This document shows, piece by piece, positions 15,836 through 23,343 of a stretch of DNA of 64,000 bases (position 1 is its first letter; every line of letters starts with the position of its first letter). The stretch lies in NCBI RefSeq assembly GCF_000701505.1, contig NZ_JNJB01000011.1:62001-126000 (forward strand), in the 5' to 3' direction. The position numbers and the translations under genes are program-made. The notes beneath the pieces were generated by a model. It saw only the letters and a program-made list of their open reading frames with translations. It was not told the DNA's origin and searched no databases. The stretch is from Dyadobacter crusticola DSM 16708 (GTDB lineage: Bacteria > Bacteroidota > Bacteroidia > Cytophagales > Spirosomataceae).

Positions 15836-15900
15836 ATCGTCTTTTTTCCTAGTGGTGTTATTTACTTTTCACAATCTATGAATATTTCACCTAACTCATC

Positions 15901-17634
15901 TCAAACTCTCCACTCCAACTCCACTCCCTCCCCCACCAAAAACCCCTGAAACCCCTTCACTAACCCCTTATCCTCCCGCACCTTCCTCGGAATCACCTTC
16001 TCCCCCAGCGCATACTTCACCAGCAACCCCACGGCTTCCCCAATGCTCCATTCCACCGGATGCAATCGGTAACACCCATTCGTAATATGCGTAGTGCCAA
16101 TGTTCTTATTCGCGGGAAGCAAATTTTCCATGCGTATGGGCAGCAGGGCGCTGAGGGGGATCTGGAATGGCAGGGAGGCGAAGTCGATGTAATTGTCGCC
16201 GGCGCTGCTGGGGTGGAGGTCGATGTGGTAGTAGCCGATGCCGACGCTGTCGGGGAATGTAGCGGCTTTGGTTTTGTCGCCGGGCGCGCCGTTTGCGACG
16301 GCTATTTCACGGTTTGCGGCGCCAACGTGTTCTTCCTTGATGGTGAAAAGTGCCTTGATGCGCCGTGATTCGCGGACGTAGGGGTATTTGGCGAGGCCGT
16401 CGTCGGTGCCCATGATGTCTTTCCGGAGGCGAATGCCGGGCCAGCCTTTGCCGCCGTCCGGGCGCGGGGCCTCGGTTTGCAGCCAGTAGAGGAGCGAGAG
16501 GCTGAGCTGTTTGGCGCGGTCGACGTGCTTTCGGAAATCCTTTTCGCTGGCGCCGATGAGGTTGCCGAGCATGTAATCGTTTTGCGGCCAGTTGACAATA
16601 GTGATGTCGCCCGCGTAAGTGCCGGGCGTGAAGTTCTGGCGGCTGATGATGCGGCGGTACACCCAGAGGTTGAGCGCGTCGCCCGTTTTGATGCCTTCCG
16701 GGTGAAAGCCAAGCGTTTTCGGTTCGAGGGTTTTAGGATTGGAATACGCCAGGTCCAGCAGCCTGCCCGACCAGGGTTTGCTCATTTTGGGGACGTGGTT
16801 TTTCCAGAAATCATATTCCGCTGGCTTTTCGATGACATGGTTCTCGCCCGGCCGGTAATCGATCGCGAAGCACATCGTGAATGCCTGCACATTGTCGCGG
16901 TTGCCTTTTTCGGGGGCGTGGAGCTCGCCGGTTTCCGCTTTGGATTCGGTGCCGGTGACGAACTCTGTGCCGGTCATCGGCAGCAAGTCGCCCAGCTCGG
17001 TAGCATCCACGAAATAGGGCGCGGTTAATGTTAACTGTTTCCCAGAGCGGCCCTTACCAGGGCGGCTGCTTTTTACTTCCAGCGAAGTCACGCGGTTACC
17101 CTGCACTTCGGCGGAAATAGCTTTGTACTCGGTGAGCAATGTCAGCTTGCCGGCACTGAGGTAAGGCGCGAACAAATCATTCAAAATCGTGACGGCCACT
17201 TTGGGCTCGCAGCAAATGCGCGATACTGCTCCGTCGCCAGGGTTTAAGTGACTTCGGCTTTTGGCTTCGGCTGTGAGTGGGTAATTCTTTTTATAATACT
17301 CGCGGATTGCATTGCGGAAGTCGCGGTAGGCCTTCGGCGCACCGTGGGTTTCAATCCATTGATGCTCGTCAGGCGGTACGCCCTGCTGGGAAATCTGCCC
17401 GCCGATCCAGTCGGTTTCTTCGGTAAGGATTACGTTTAAGCCATTTCGTAATGCGGCTAATGCCGCTGCGCAGCCGCCGAGGCCACCGCCTGCGATGACG
17501 AGATCGGCTTTGAGTGTTTCTTTGGGCTTGCTCTTATGCAGAAAAGGTTCGGACTGTTTAGCCGAACCTTCTGTAATGGTATTTACTAATGCACCTGTCA
17601 GTGCTATGTTACCTAGGAAATTACGACGCTTCAT
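15901..17634 (-). CDS. Exported FAD-dependent oxidoreductase
   Basis: 577 residues. A twin-arginine-type signal (MKRRNFLGNIALTGALVNTI) suits export of a folded flavoprotein. ADLVIAGGGLGGCAAALAAL is the FAD-binding dinucleotide motif, and EETDWIGGQISQQGVPPDEH extends it as in the FAD_oxidored (PF12831) family. YFVDATELGDLLPMTG is the second flavin contact and NIGTTHITNGCYRLHPVEWS the C-terminal flavin loop. Members of this family occur in carbohydrate and secreted-enzyme loci of Bacteroidetes and Planctomycetes, but the substrate is unknown. The gene is GC-rich in its middle, unlike the AT-rich accessory genes before it. A decayed copy of part of it lies 0.5 kb away. Confidence 0.9.
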   Translation of the reverse strand: MKRRNFLGNIALTGALVNTITEGSAKQSEPFLHKSKPKETLKADLVIAGGGLGGCAAALAALRNGLNVILTEETDWIGGQISQQGVPPDEHQWIETHGAPKAYRDFRNAIREYYKKNYPLTAEAKSRSHLNPGDGAVSRICCEPKVAVTILNDLFAPYLSAGKLTLLTEYKAISAEVQGNRVTSLEVKSSRPGKGRSGKQLTLTAPYFVDATELGDLLPMTGTEFVTGTESKAETGELHAPEKGNRDNVQAFTMCFAIDYRPGENHVIEKPAEYDFWKNHVPKMSKPWSGRLLDLAYSNPKTLEPKTLGFHPEGIKTGDALNLWVYRRIISRQNFTPGTYAGDITIVNWPQNDYMLGNLIGASEKDFRKHVDRAKQLSLSLLYWLQTEAPRPDGGKGWPGIRLRKDIMGTDDGLAKYPYVRESRRIKALFTIKEEHVGAANREIAVANGAPGDKTKAATFPDSVGIGYYHIDLHPSSAGDNYIDFASLPFQIPLSALLPIRMENLLPANKNIGTTHITNGCYRLHPVEWSIGEAVGLLVKYALGEKVIPRKVREDKGLVKGFQGFLVGEGVELEWRV

Positions 17635-17660
17635 TGTTTACTCGAACTGGTTAAAAATGC

Positions 17661-17943
17661 CTTGTCATGCTGAGCGGAACTTAGCTTGACGGTTGCTCAC
17701 ATTTGTCATGCTGAGCGCACCGGGCCGCCGGGCGGTCGAAGCAACGTGCCCAACGCTTCTCGCATGTAAGCTAGCTTGGTTGCCTGCCCTTCGACTGCGC
17801 TCAGGGTGACAAAAGGTTAATGTACTTACCATGCTAGCCTGCCTTGTCATGCTGAGCGCAGTCGAAGCAACATGCACAATGCTGATTACAAGTTGCGCCG
17901 CCTTGTCATGCTGAGCGCACCGGGCCGCCGGGCGGTCGAAGCA
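17661..17943. repeat. REP-like repeat array, five copies
   Basis: Between the FAD oxidoreductase and the anti-sigma gene are a truncated copy (17661-17676), a copy with the 15-bp GC-rich insert (17703-17742), an inverted plain copy (17787-17813), a plain copy (17843-17868) and a second insert-bearing copy (17902-17942). All carry TGAGCGCA followed by GTCGAAG. This fills the 327-bp gap 17635-17961; no gene is seen in it. Confidence 0.88.
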
Positions 17944-17961
17944 CTTTGCACAATGCGGAAA

Positions 17962-18876
17962 CTAGCTCACTTTCCCCATTACATACATCTCCTCCATTGT
18001 CGGCGAGGGTACGCCGCCTTCTTTTTCCAATGTAATCGCGAATGCTACTGCGCCAGGTTTGGTGTTTTTCATTCTAAGTACTTTCCCGGCAAAATCCTTA
18101 TCAATCATTCCGATATCCACCGGCTTGTTGTCCACGATCGTCCAGAGCTGGTACTGCTTGCCGGCAGGCGCTGCCGGGAGATTCTGCACATCGAGCATTA
18201 CTTCGTTCGTCTGCTGGTTCCAGAATGCTGCAACGCTGCTTTGAGGAGATTTTGGCATACCGGCCATTTTTACCACTTTGTACTGTGGATCCCGGTACAT
18301 TCCCGCAAGCGATTCTGTATAGGCGAGATTGCTTTTCATTCCTTCCATCTCACCACGCATACTGCCGATTTCGGCCGCTAGTTGTTCGTTGCTGTTCTTA
18401 TAGTTGCTGATCTGCATTGCCGACCAGCCTGCAAAAAGCGCCAGCAGAATGGCAGCCGCAGCCGCAATCTTTGCCCACAGGGGAGTTACTTCTCTTGTTT
18501 CAACCTCTACCCTTTCAAACGCATCGCCTATCACCTTACCACCATCAGCCTCCACAACCCTGGGTGCTTCGATGCTATTGTTTACTTTAACTTCTTCCTG
18601 AGTGCCGGCAGTATCACCGTTTTGCGTGTCATTATTTGTATCACCAGCCGAATCAAAATTCATCATTGCGAAAATCGACTCTTTCAATGAAGCCGGAGGT
18701 GGTGTTTGATGTTTCAATGCATATTCTTCCAAAGCATTCTCAGTTCTCATCAACTCTTCCTTAATCTCCGGATAAATATGAGACATACACTCGACCTCCT
18801 GTTTTTCCTGAGGAGAGACAGTGCCCAATACATATTCTTCCAATATGCCGGACTCTATGTATGCTTGGATATTCAT
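17962..18876 (-). CDS. Anti-sigma factor, RskA-like
   Basis: 304 residues. The cytosolic N-terminus (YIESGILEEYVLGTVSPQEK, then VECMSHIYPEIKEELMRTEN) is the helical sigma-binding region of RskA-type anti-sigma factors, without a zinc finger. A membrane segment follows near residue 135 (PLWAKIAAAAAILLALFAGW), then a coiled stretch (NEQLAAEIGSMRGEMEGMKS) and the RskA C-terminal domain (QLWTIVDNKPVDIGMIDKDF). Its start overlaps the sigma gene stop by 4 bases (ATGA), implying coupled translation and matched dosage. It should hold the partner sigma factor at the inner membrane until a signal triggers release; the signal is unknown. Confidence 0.92.
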   Translation of the reverse strand: MNIQAYIESGILEEYVLGTVSPQEKQEVECMSHIYPEIKEELMRTENALEEYALKHQTPPPASLKESIFAMMNFDSAGDTNNDTQNGDTAGTQEEVKVNNSIEAPRVVEADGGKVIGDAFERVEVETREVTPLWAKIAAAAAILLALFAGWSAMQISNYKNSNEQLAAEIGSMRGEMEGMKSNLAYTESLAGMYRDPQYKVVKMAGMPKSPQSSVAAFWNQQTNEVMLDVQNLPAAPAGKQYQLWTIVDNKPVDIGMIDKDFAGKVLRMKNTKPGAVAFAITLEKEGGVPSPTMEEMYVMGKVS

Positions 18877-19418
18877 GCTGCAAAGTATTGTTTTAACTCT
18901 TGTAACGCGGTCCGGATCCTCGATTTCACCGTGCCCAGCGGAATGCTCAGCTCCTCGGAAATCTCTTCATGAGTGTACCCCTGGAAATAAGCCATGTCAA
19001 TAAGAATTTTTCGCTCGGGCCGAAGCATATCTATGATTGCCTTCATTTCCGAACTCGTTGTCTGTAAATCTTCGTACGCGTCTTTTTCATTCCTCACCGC
19101 TACGTCATCGATATCACCCATTGCCGGTTTTCTTCCTTCTACCCTCACCGCGTCAATCGCGCCGTTTCGCGCAATGTTCATAATCCATGTAAACAGCCGT
19201 CCTTTCTCCGGATTGTATGAAGCTATATTCTTCCAGATTTTAACGAAGGATTCCTGTAATACATCTGCGGCTTTCTCCTCGTCCCTTAACGTTTTTGAAA
19301 TGATATTAAACAAAGCGCCAGAGTAATGGTCGTACAGGAAATCAAATGCTACCTTCTCATTCCTTTTGAGAGCCAGCACGAGTTCCTCTTCCGAGTATTT
19401 TACCTTGCTTGTCGCCAA
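18873..19418 (-). CDS. ECF RNA polymerase sigma factor
   Basis: About 181 residues from a TTG at 19418, preferred because the open frame upstream to an ATG at 19583 adds 55 residues with no likeness to sigma factors; either start is possible. Region 2 is VAFDFLYDHYSGALFNIISK followed by AADVLQESFVKIWKNIASYN. Region 4 is MLRPERKILIDMAYFQGYTH followed by ISEELSIPLGTVKSRIRTAL, the recognition helix. The end overlaps the anti-sigma gene by 4 bases. ECF factors of this kind respond to envelope or oxidative signals through their membrane anti-sigma partner. Confidence 0.92.
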   Translation of the reverse strand: MATSKVKYSEEELVLALKRNEKVAFDFLYDHYSGALFNIISKTLRDEEKAADVLQESFVKIWKNIASYNPEKGRLFTWIMNIARNGAIDAVRVEGRKPAMGDIDDVAVRNEKDAYEDLQTTSSEMKAIIDMLRPERKILIDMAYFQGYTHEEISEELSIPLGTVKSRIRTALQELKQYFAA

Positions 19419-19658
19419 GAGTCGCTTAATAGTTAATTGTGCATTACTTGCTGGCAATCTAGCGAAATTTCCCAAGAACCGGTCAGCGCGATTGTAAATT
19501 ATTGCCCCGCCCGGCCGCCTCTTCCAACTGCCGGATTGCACATGTTCAACACGAGAGTTGGGTGTTATATAAAAGGCGATCATCTAGGTGTGTTTTCGAT
19601 CATATACGATCAAATACACGCGGTTAGATCAAAAGGTTAATGTTGAATTTCAAAGCTT

Positions 19659-20387
19659 TTACTTTCTCAGCTTTTCGACACGCCAGAGGGTCAGAACAAG
19701 GAAGAAAGCAATGAGACTCAGCAGGTAAATGACGTTTCGTGAATCAACCAGTCCCTTGCCGAGTGCGAGGTACTGCTCGTCGAGCGACACCCACAAAAAC
19801 AGTTTCGAAAGTACGCCGCTGCCAAGCATCTGAGAGATCGCGCTAAACCCAACGTACCAAATAAACGCTAGGAATACCCCGAGTATGAATGCTACAATCT
19901 GATTGTCGTTGAGCGAAGAGGCCCACAAGCCCATTGATACCACCGCTCCGCTAAACAGCAGCAGTCCGATGTAAGATCCTGCGACTGCGGCCGAGTCAAT
20001 ATTTCCTACCGGACTACCCAGCTGGTAAATGCTGTAGTAATAAATTAGTGTTGGTAATAATGTCAGTAAAACGAGACTCCAGTTGGCCAGAAACTTGCCG
20101 ATTACCAGGTCTGCATTGGTAATCGGTTTGGTAAGCAGCAGCTCGAGTGTACCATTCCGGGCTTCTTCTGCAATAGATCGCATGGTAATAGCCGGGATCA
20201 GGAACAGCAGCACGTAAGGCGCTAGACGGAAAAACGATCCCATATCTGCATAACCGTAGTCGAGGATATTGGAATCCGGAAAAACCCAGACGATCAGTCC
20301 GATCGCAGTAAGAAACACGACCATCACCATGTAGGCGATCAGTGAATTGAAAAAGCTGCCAATCTCTTTCCGGAAAATTGCAAACAC
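19659..20387 (-). CDS. gldF: Gliding motility ABC transporter permease GldF
   Basis: 242 residues with six hydrophobic segments. The N-terminus FAIFRKEIGSFFNSLIAYMV, the PDSNILDYGYADMGSFFRLA loop and IAEEARNGTLELLLTKPITN are diagnostic of GldF within the ABC-2 permease group. The start codon is GTG at 20387. GldF with GldA and GldG forms an ABC transporter needed for gliding in Flavobacterium johnsoniae, though some gliders lack it. Here the gene is last in a minus-strand run after two DUF4199 genes, and no gldG follows; the next gene is an unrelated sigma factor. Confidence 0.93.
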   Translation of the reverse strand: MFAIFRKEIGSFFNSLIAYMVMVVFLTAIGLIVWVFPDSNILDYGYADMGSFFRLAPYVLLFLIPAITMRSIAEEARNGTLELLLTKPITNADLVIGKFLANWSLVLLTLLPTLIYYYSIYQLGSPVGNIDSAAVAGSYIGLLLFSGAVVSMGLWASSLNDNQIVAFILGVFLAFIWYVGFSAISQMLGSGVLSKLFLWVSLDEQYLALGKGLVDSRNVIYLLSLIAFFLVLTLWRVEKLRK

Positions 20388-20420
20388 TGTCTGGATTTTA
20401 AAATATCAACCTTGAAAAAG

Positions 20421-20936
20421 CTATTCAAAAACGGGTTTGTCCCGGCGGATTATTGCAGCTACGATCAGGGAAATAATAAAACCTGTCACCACATAGCCAA
20501 GTACGCCCATCACAAACACAATTCCGGGAGACATGAATTTCTGCGAAAGCTCCATAGCCTGGTCAATTTGCGCATCGTCCATTCCTTTCCGCTCCATATC
20601 TTCCCTCACCTGGTCCATACTTTGGGTTAGCAATGTATTGTCTATAAACTGAATGTAAAACATCGTGAACGCAGAGCTGAGCAGCCCCATTACCGCGGAA
20701 ACCAGTGATCCTACTCCTAGTCCTTCTCCGTAACTAATGAAACCTTTGTTTTGCTCCCGAAAATTCTTCATTGCCAACACAATCGCAACGATCATAAATA
20801 CAAACGACAACGAGGAAAGCAGCTTGTTCTGGCCTAGACCGGCCACGTTGATGATAGTTGTGTAAATCATGATGACAACCGAAGCCAGTACGCCGTACTT
20901 CAAAGCCACCCGGGCGGTAGATGTTTTTTCTTCCAT
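20421..20936 (-). CDS. DUF4199 membrane protein
   Basis: 171 residues with four transmembrane segments: YGVLASVVIMIYTTIINVAG, LSSLSFVFMIVAIVLAMKNF, VGSLVSAVMGLLSSAFTMFY and GIVFVMGVLGYVVTGFIISL. The ISYGEGLGVG motif between the second and third and the acidic loop REDMERKGMDDAQIDQAMEL fit DUF4199, a Bacteroidetes family of unknown function. It is 34 bp from a second DUF4199 gene upstream and 33 bp from gldF downstream, so the three are probably co-transcribed. Confidence 0.92.
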   Translation of the reverse strand: MEEKTSTARVALKYGVLASVVIMIYTTIINVAGLGQNKLLSSLSFVFMIVAIVLAMKNFREQNKGFISYGEGLGVGSLVSAVMGLLSSAFTMFYIQFIDNTLLTQSMDQVREDMERKGMDDAQIDQAMELSQKFMSPGIVFVMGVLGYVVTGFIISLIVAAIIRRDKPVFE

Positions 20937-20970
20937 TAGTTGCTAGATTGTTTCAGGTAAGTCGATAGGT

Positions 20971-21531
20971 TTAAGATTTATTATGAAAAACGCCGTAATC
21001 CTGCTTTCTGAATATCAATGAAATAACTAGGATTGGGATAATCGCCATTACTGTCTTCTTGCTTACTTCATCCATGATAATCTCCGATCGCTCCATACTG
21101 CCAACTCCATTATACATTTTCATAAACTCGGCTTCCCCGATGTTCTTCACCAGCTCCGCTTTTCCTTCGAGCATCAGCGTTTTCATTTCGGCGAGGTAAT
21201 TGGTAAAAACAGCCGGATCAATGTAAGTAACAAAAAAGTAGATCAGCCACCCCGCGATCAGCGCGCCTATGGTATTGACGACGTACCCAATTGTGAGCGC
21301 TTCCCAAAGGTGTAAAAATCCATTCCCCACCTTTTTGCGGTAATACCAGCACGCTCCTGCAATTAATATGATGTGAATACCAAAGTCCATTACCTTGTTA
21401 TTTCCCAGCGGAACAATGCCCATCAGATATAACCCGATAAAAAAGACAAATAGCAGTATCCCCAATGCCAGCCCGAACAGCAGCGAAAGTTTGAGAATAG
21501 GTTTGTTAAAATACGCAATGATCGATTTCAT
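20971..21531 (-). CDS. DUF4199 membrane protein, coupled to the dihydroorotase-like gene
   Basis: 186 residues from the ATG at 21531, whose ATGA overlaps the stop of the preceding gene by 4 bases. An in-frame ATG three codons earlier is less convincing. Membrane segments include LKLSLLFGLALGILLFVFFI, VMDFGIHIILIAGACWYYRK and GYVVNTIGALIAGWLIYFFV. LHLWEALTIGYVVN is the family counterpart of the GEGL motif in its downstream paralogue. The loop after the third segment is charged (MLEGKAELVKNIGEAEFMKM). Function is unknown; the overlap shows it is made together with the dihydroorotase homologue. Confidence 0.9.
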   Translation of the reverse strand: MKSIIAYFNKPILKLSLLFGLALGILLFVFFIGLYLMGIVPLGNNKVMDFGIHIILIAGACWYYRKKVGNGFLHLWEALTIGYVVNTIGALIAGWLIYFFVTYIDPAVFTNYLAEMKTLMLEGKAELVKNIGEAEFMKMYNGVGSMERSEIIMDEVSKKTVMAIIPILVISLIFRKQDYGVFHNKS

Positions 21532-22811
21532 GAATACCACTCCTGTTTACCGTTGTTGATCACCCCACTTACTTTGCCTTTCAGCGTCTGTCCCAAAAAC
21601 GGTGTATTTTTTGATTTAGAGTAGCTCTTATTAAATGTCCATTCTGCTTCCGGTTCGAAGAACGTCAGGTTTGCTACGTCTCCTACTACAATGCCCGTAG
21701 CAGGTAGCCGCAGGATGGATCTTGGCTTACTTGTGAATTTTTCAATGATTTGTTCCACACTTAATCCACTGTGCATTACTGCTAACGAGAAAGCAGTTTC
21801 AAGACCGGTTATACCAAAGTCCGCGTGGTCGAATTCCAGGTTTTTACTCTCTTCATCGTGCGGATTGTGGTCAGATACAATAGCATCGATTGTTCCGTCT
21901 GCCAGCCCCGCCCTCAATGCAGCCCGATCGTCCGCAGAACGGAATGGCGGGTTGACTTTCAGGTTAGTATCAAAACCAAGTAAGTCCGAGTCTTCGAATG
22001 CAAGCTGGTGCGCGGCTACATCACAGGATACCGGCAAGCCCCGCTTTTTAGCGTCGCGAATCAGGTCGACAGCAACCGAAGTCGATATCAATGAAATATG
22101 CAGTACCGGATCGGCATTGCTGTACATGCTTTTTTCCAATGCATATTCAAGCAGTTTCAGGTCGCGAATCAACATCATTTCCTCTGCCAGAGCCGGGATA
22201 CCTTTCATGCCCGTCAATGTACTTGTTACGCCTTCGTGCATTTGTCCGTACAATGCAAGTTCTGCATCCTCAGGCCGGTTCATGAGCAATGCATTCAGCG
22301 GGCGGAGGTACAGGATCGTTTTCAGGAGCAGGTCCGCACTTTGAACCGCGTGCTCTCCGTCTGTAAATGCGATTGCCCCGGCAGTATGCAGGTCTATCAT
22401 TTCTGTAAAGTCCACACCTTCCGCTTTCCGGGTTACCGACGCAGTGGGTCGCAAAGTAACCAGACTGCCGCTACCCGCCTGGCGGATATAGTTGAGGGTA
22501 TCTTTACTATGCACCACCGGATTGGTGTTCGGCAGCAGGACAATCTCCGTGAAACCGCCATGCGCGGCCGCGGCACGCACCGTTGTCAAATCTTCCTTGT
22601 GTTCAAACCCCGGGTCACGCGCAGCTACGCGCATATCTATCCAGCCGGCAGATACACAGAGCCCATTCGTTTCCCTGATCACCGCATCGTCCGCGGAGAG
22701 GTTATCCCCTATTTCTTTTACTTTCCCGTCTTCGATAAAAATGTCTTTAACCTGGCCGCTGAACGGCGATTTACTGTCAATGATTCGGACGGATCGGATT
22801 AGCAATTTCAT
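21528..22811 (-). CDS. Dihydroorotase homologue lacking most metal ligands
   Basis: 427 residues of the amidohydrolase/DHOase fold. The site where active enzymes have the H-x-H metal motif reads GWIDMRVAARDPGFEH (R61, A63). The HxED position is NRPED (Asn at 178), and the H-V/I-S-T position is SLISTS (Leu). D151 in AFTDGEHA and D314 in IVSDHNPH remain. By comparison with type I dihydroorotases, three to four of the metal-binding histidines are missing, so hydrolysis of dihydroorotate is unlikely. Non-catalytic DHOase homologues are known as partners of aspartate transcarbamoylase (PyrX/PyrC'), which is one possible role. Bacteroidetes genomes commonly carry such a form beside DUF4199 genes. 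Confidence 0.88.
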   Translation of the reverse strand: MKLLIRSVRIIDSKSPFSGQVKDIFIEDGKVKEIGDNLSADDAVIRETNGLCVSAGWIDMRVAARDPGFEHKEDLTTVRAAAAHGGFTEIVLLPNTNPVVHSKDTLNYIRQAGSGSLVTLRPTASVTRKAEGVDFTEMIDLHTAGAIAFTDGEHAVQSADLLLKTILYLRPLNALLMNRPEDAELALYGQMHEGVTSTLTGMKGIPALAEEMMLIRDLKLLEYALEKSMYSNADPVLHISLISTSVAVDLIRDAKKRGLPVSCDVAAHQLAFEDSDLLGFDTNLKVNPPFRSADDRAALRAGLADGTIDAIVSDHNPHDEESKNLEFDHADFGITGLETAFSLAVMHSGLSVEQIIEKFTSKPRSILRLPATGIVVGDVANLTFFEPEAEWTFNKSYSKSKNTPFLGQTLKGKVSGVINNGKQEWYS

Positions 22812-22852
22812 ATTCTAAATTGGTAGCCGGATGCATTTGTTGATCCGGTTTC

Positions 22853-22877
22853 AAAAAAAAAGCTCCTAATGGAGCTT
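22853..22877 (-). terminator. Rho-independent terminator of gcvH
   Basis: On the minus strand, AAGCTCC (22877-22871) and GGAGCTT (22866-22860) form a 7-bp stem around ATTA, followed by a run of T. It lies 11 bp after the gcvH stop and separates it from the dihydroorotase-like gene. Confidence 0.88.
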
Positions 22878-22887
22878 CAACCTTTTA

Positions 22888-23268
22888 TCAGGCACCTATA
22901 AATTTTTGGTAGTCTTCTGCGGATAACAGCCCGTCCCCGTCAGCGGGACCAGCAAGGCTGATTTTTACCATCCAGCCGCGTCCGTAAGGATCTGTATTTA
23001 CAAGTTCAGGCTCACTGTCAAGTGCTTCATTTACTTCAAGCACCGTTCCAGCTACTGGTATGAATAAATCAGAAACCGTTTTCACAGCTTCCACTGATCC
23101 GAAAACTTCCCCTTTTTCCAGCTGATCCCCAACAGTATTGATATCCACGTATACAATATCGCCCAGTTCGTGCTGCGCATGATCCGTGATTCCGATTGTT
23201 GCTGTATCGCCTTCGATTAGAATCCACTCGTGGTCTTCTGTATACTTTAGATTTGAAGGGAAATTCAT
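22888..23268 (-). CDS. gcvH: Glycine cleavage system H protein
   Basis: 126 residues, full length. It is the lipoylated shuttle between GcvP, GcvT and lipoamide dehydrogenase. The lipoate attachment site is K63 in [15 protein letters not shown]. The N-terminal [20 protein letters not shown] and the loop [13 protein letters not shown] are typical. It lies 75 bp after sprA, a gene order shared with other Bacteroidetes. Its own terminator follows. Confidence 0.97.
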   Translation of the reverse strand: MNFPSNLKYTEDHEWILIEGDTATIGITDHAQHELGDIVYVDINTVGDQLEKGEVFGSVEAVKTVSDLFIPVAGTVLEVNEALDSEPELVNTDPYGRGWMVKISLAGPADGDGLLSAEDYQKFIGA

Positions 23269-23343
23269 GATTTATTAGGTAAGTTTTGGATGAATCTGAT
23301 CCGCAAATTACATGATGTGACGTGTATTTTCCAAATCAAAAAT

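Noticed and set aside
16477-17028. Open frame of 183 codons on the plus strand
   Set aside because: It lies inside the GC-rich part of the FAD oxidoreductase gene on the other strand; stop codons are simply rare there.
17635-17961. Possible small genes in the gap before the anti-sigma gene
   Set aside because: All open frames there are built from REP-like repeat units.
22098-22802. Open frame of 234 codons on the plus strand
   Set aside because: It is antisense to the dihydroorotase-like gene, with Cys/His/Arg-rich composition typical of shadow frames.
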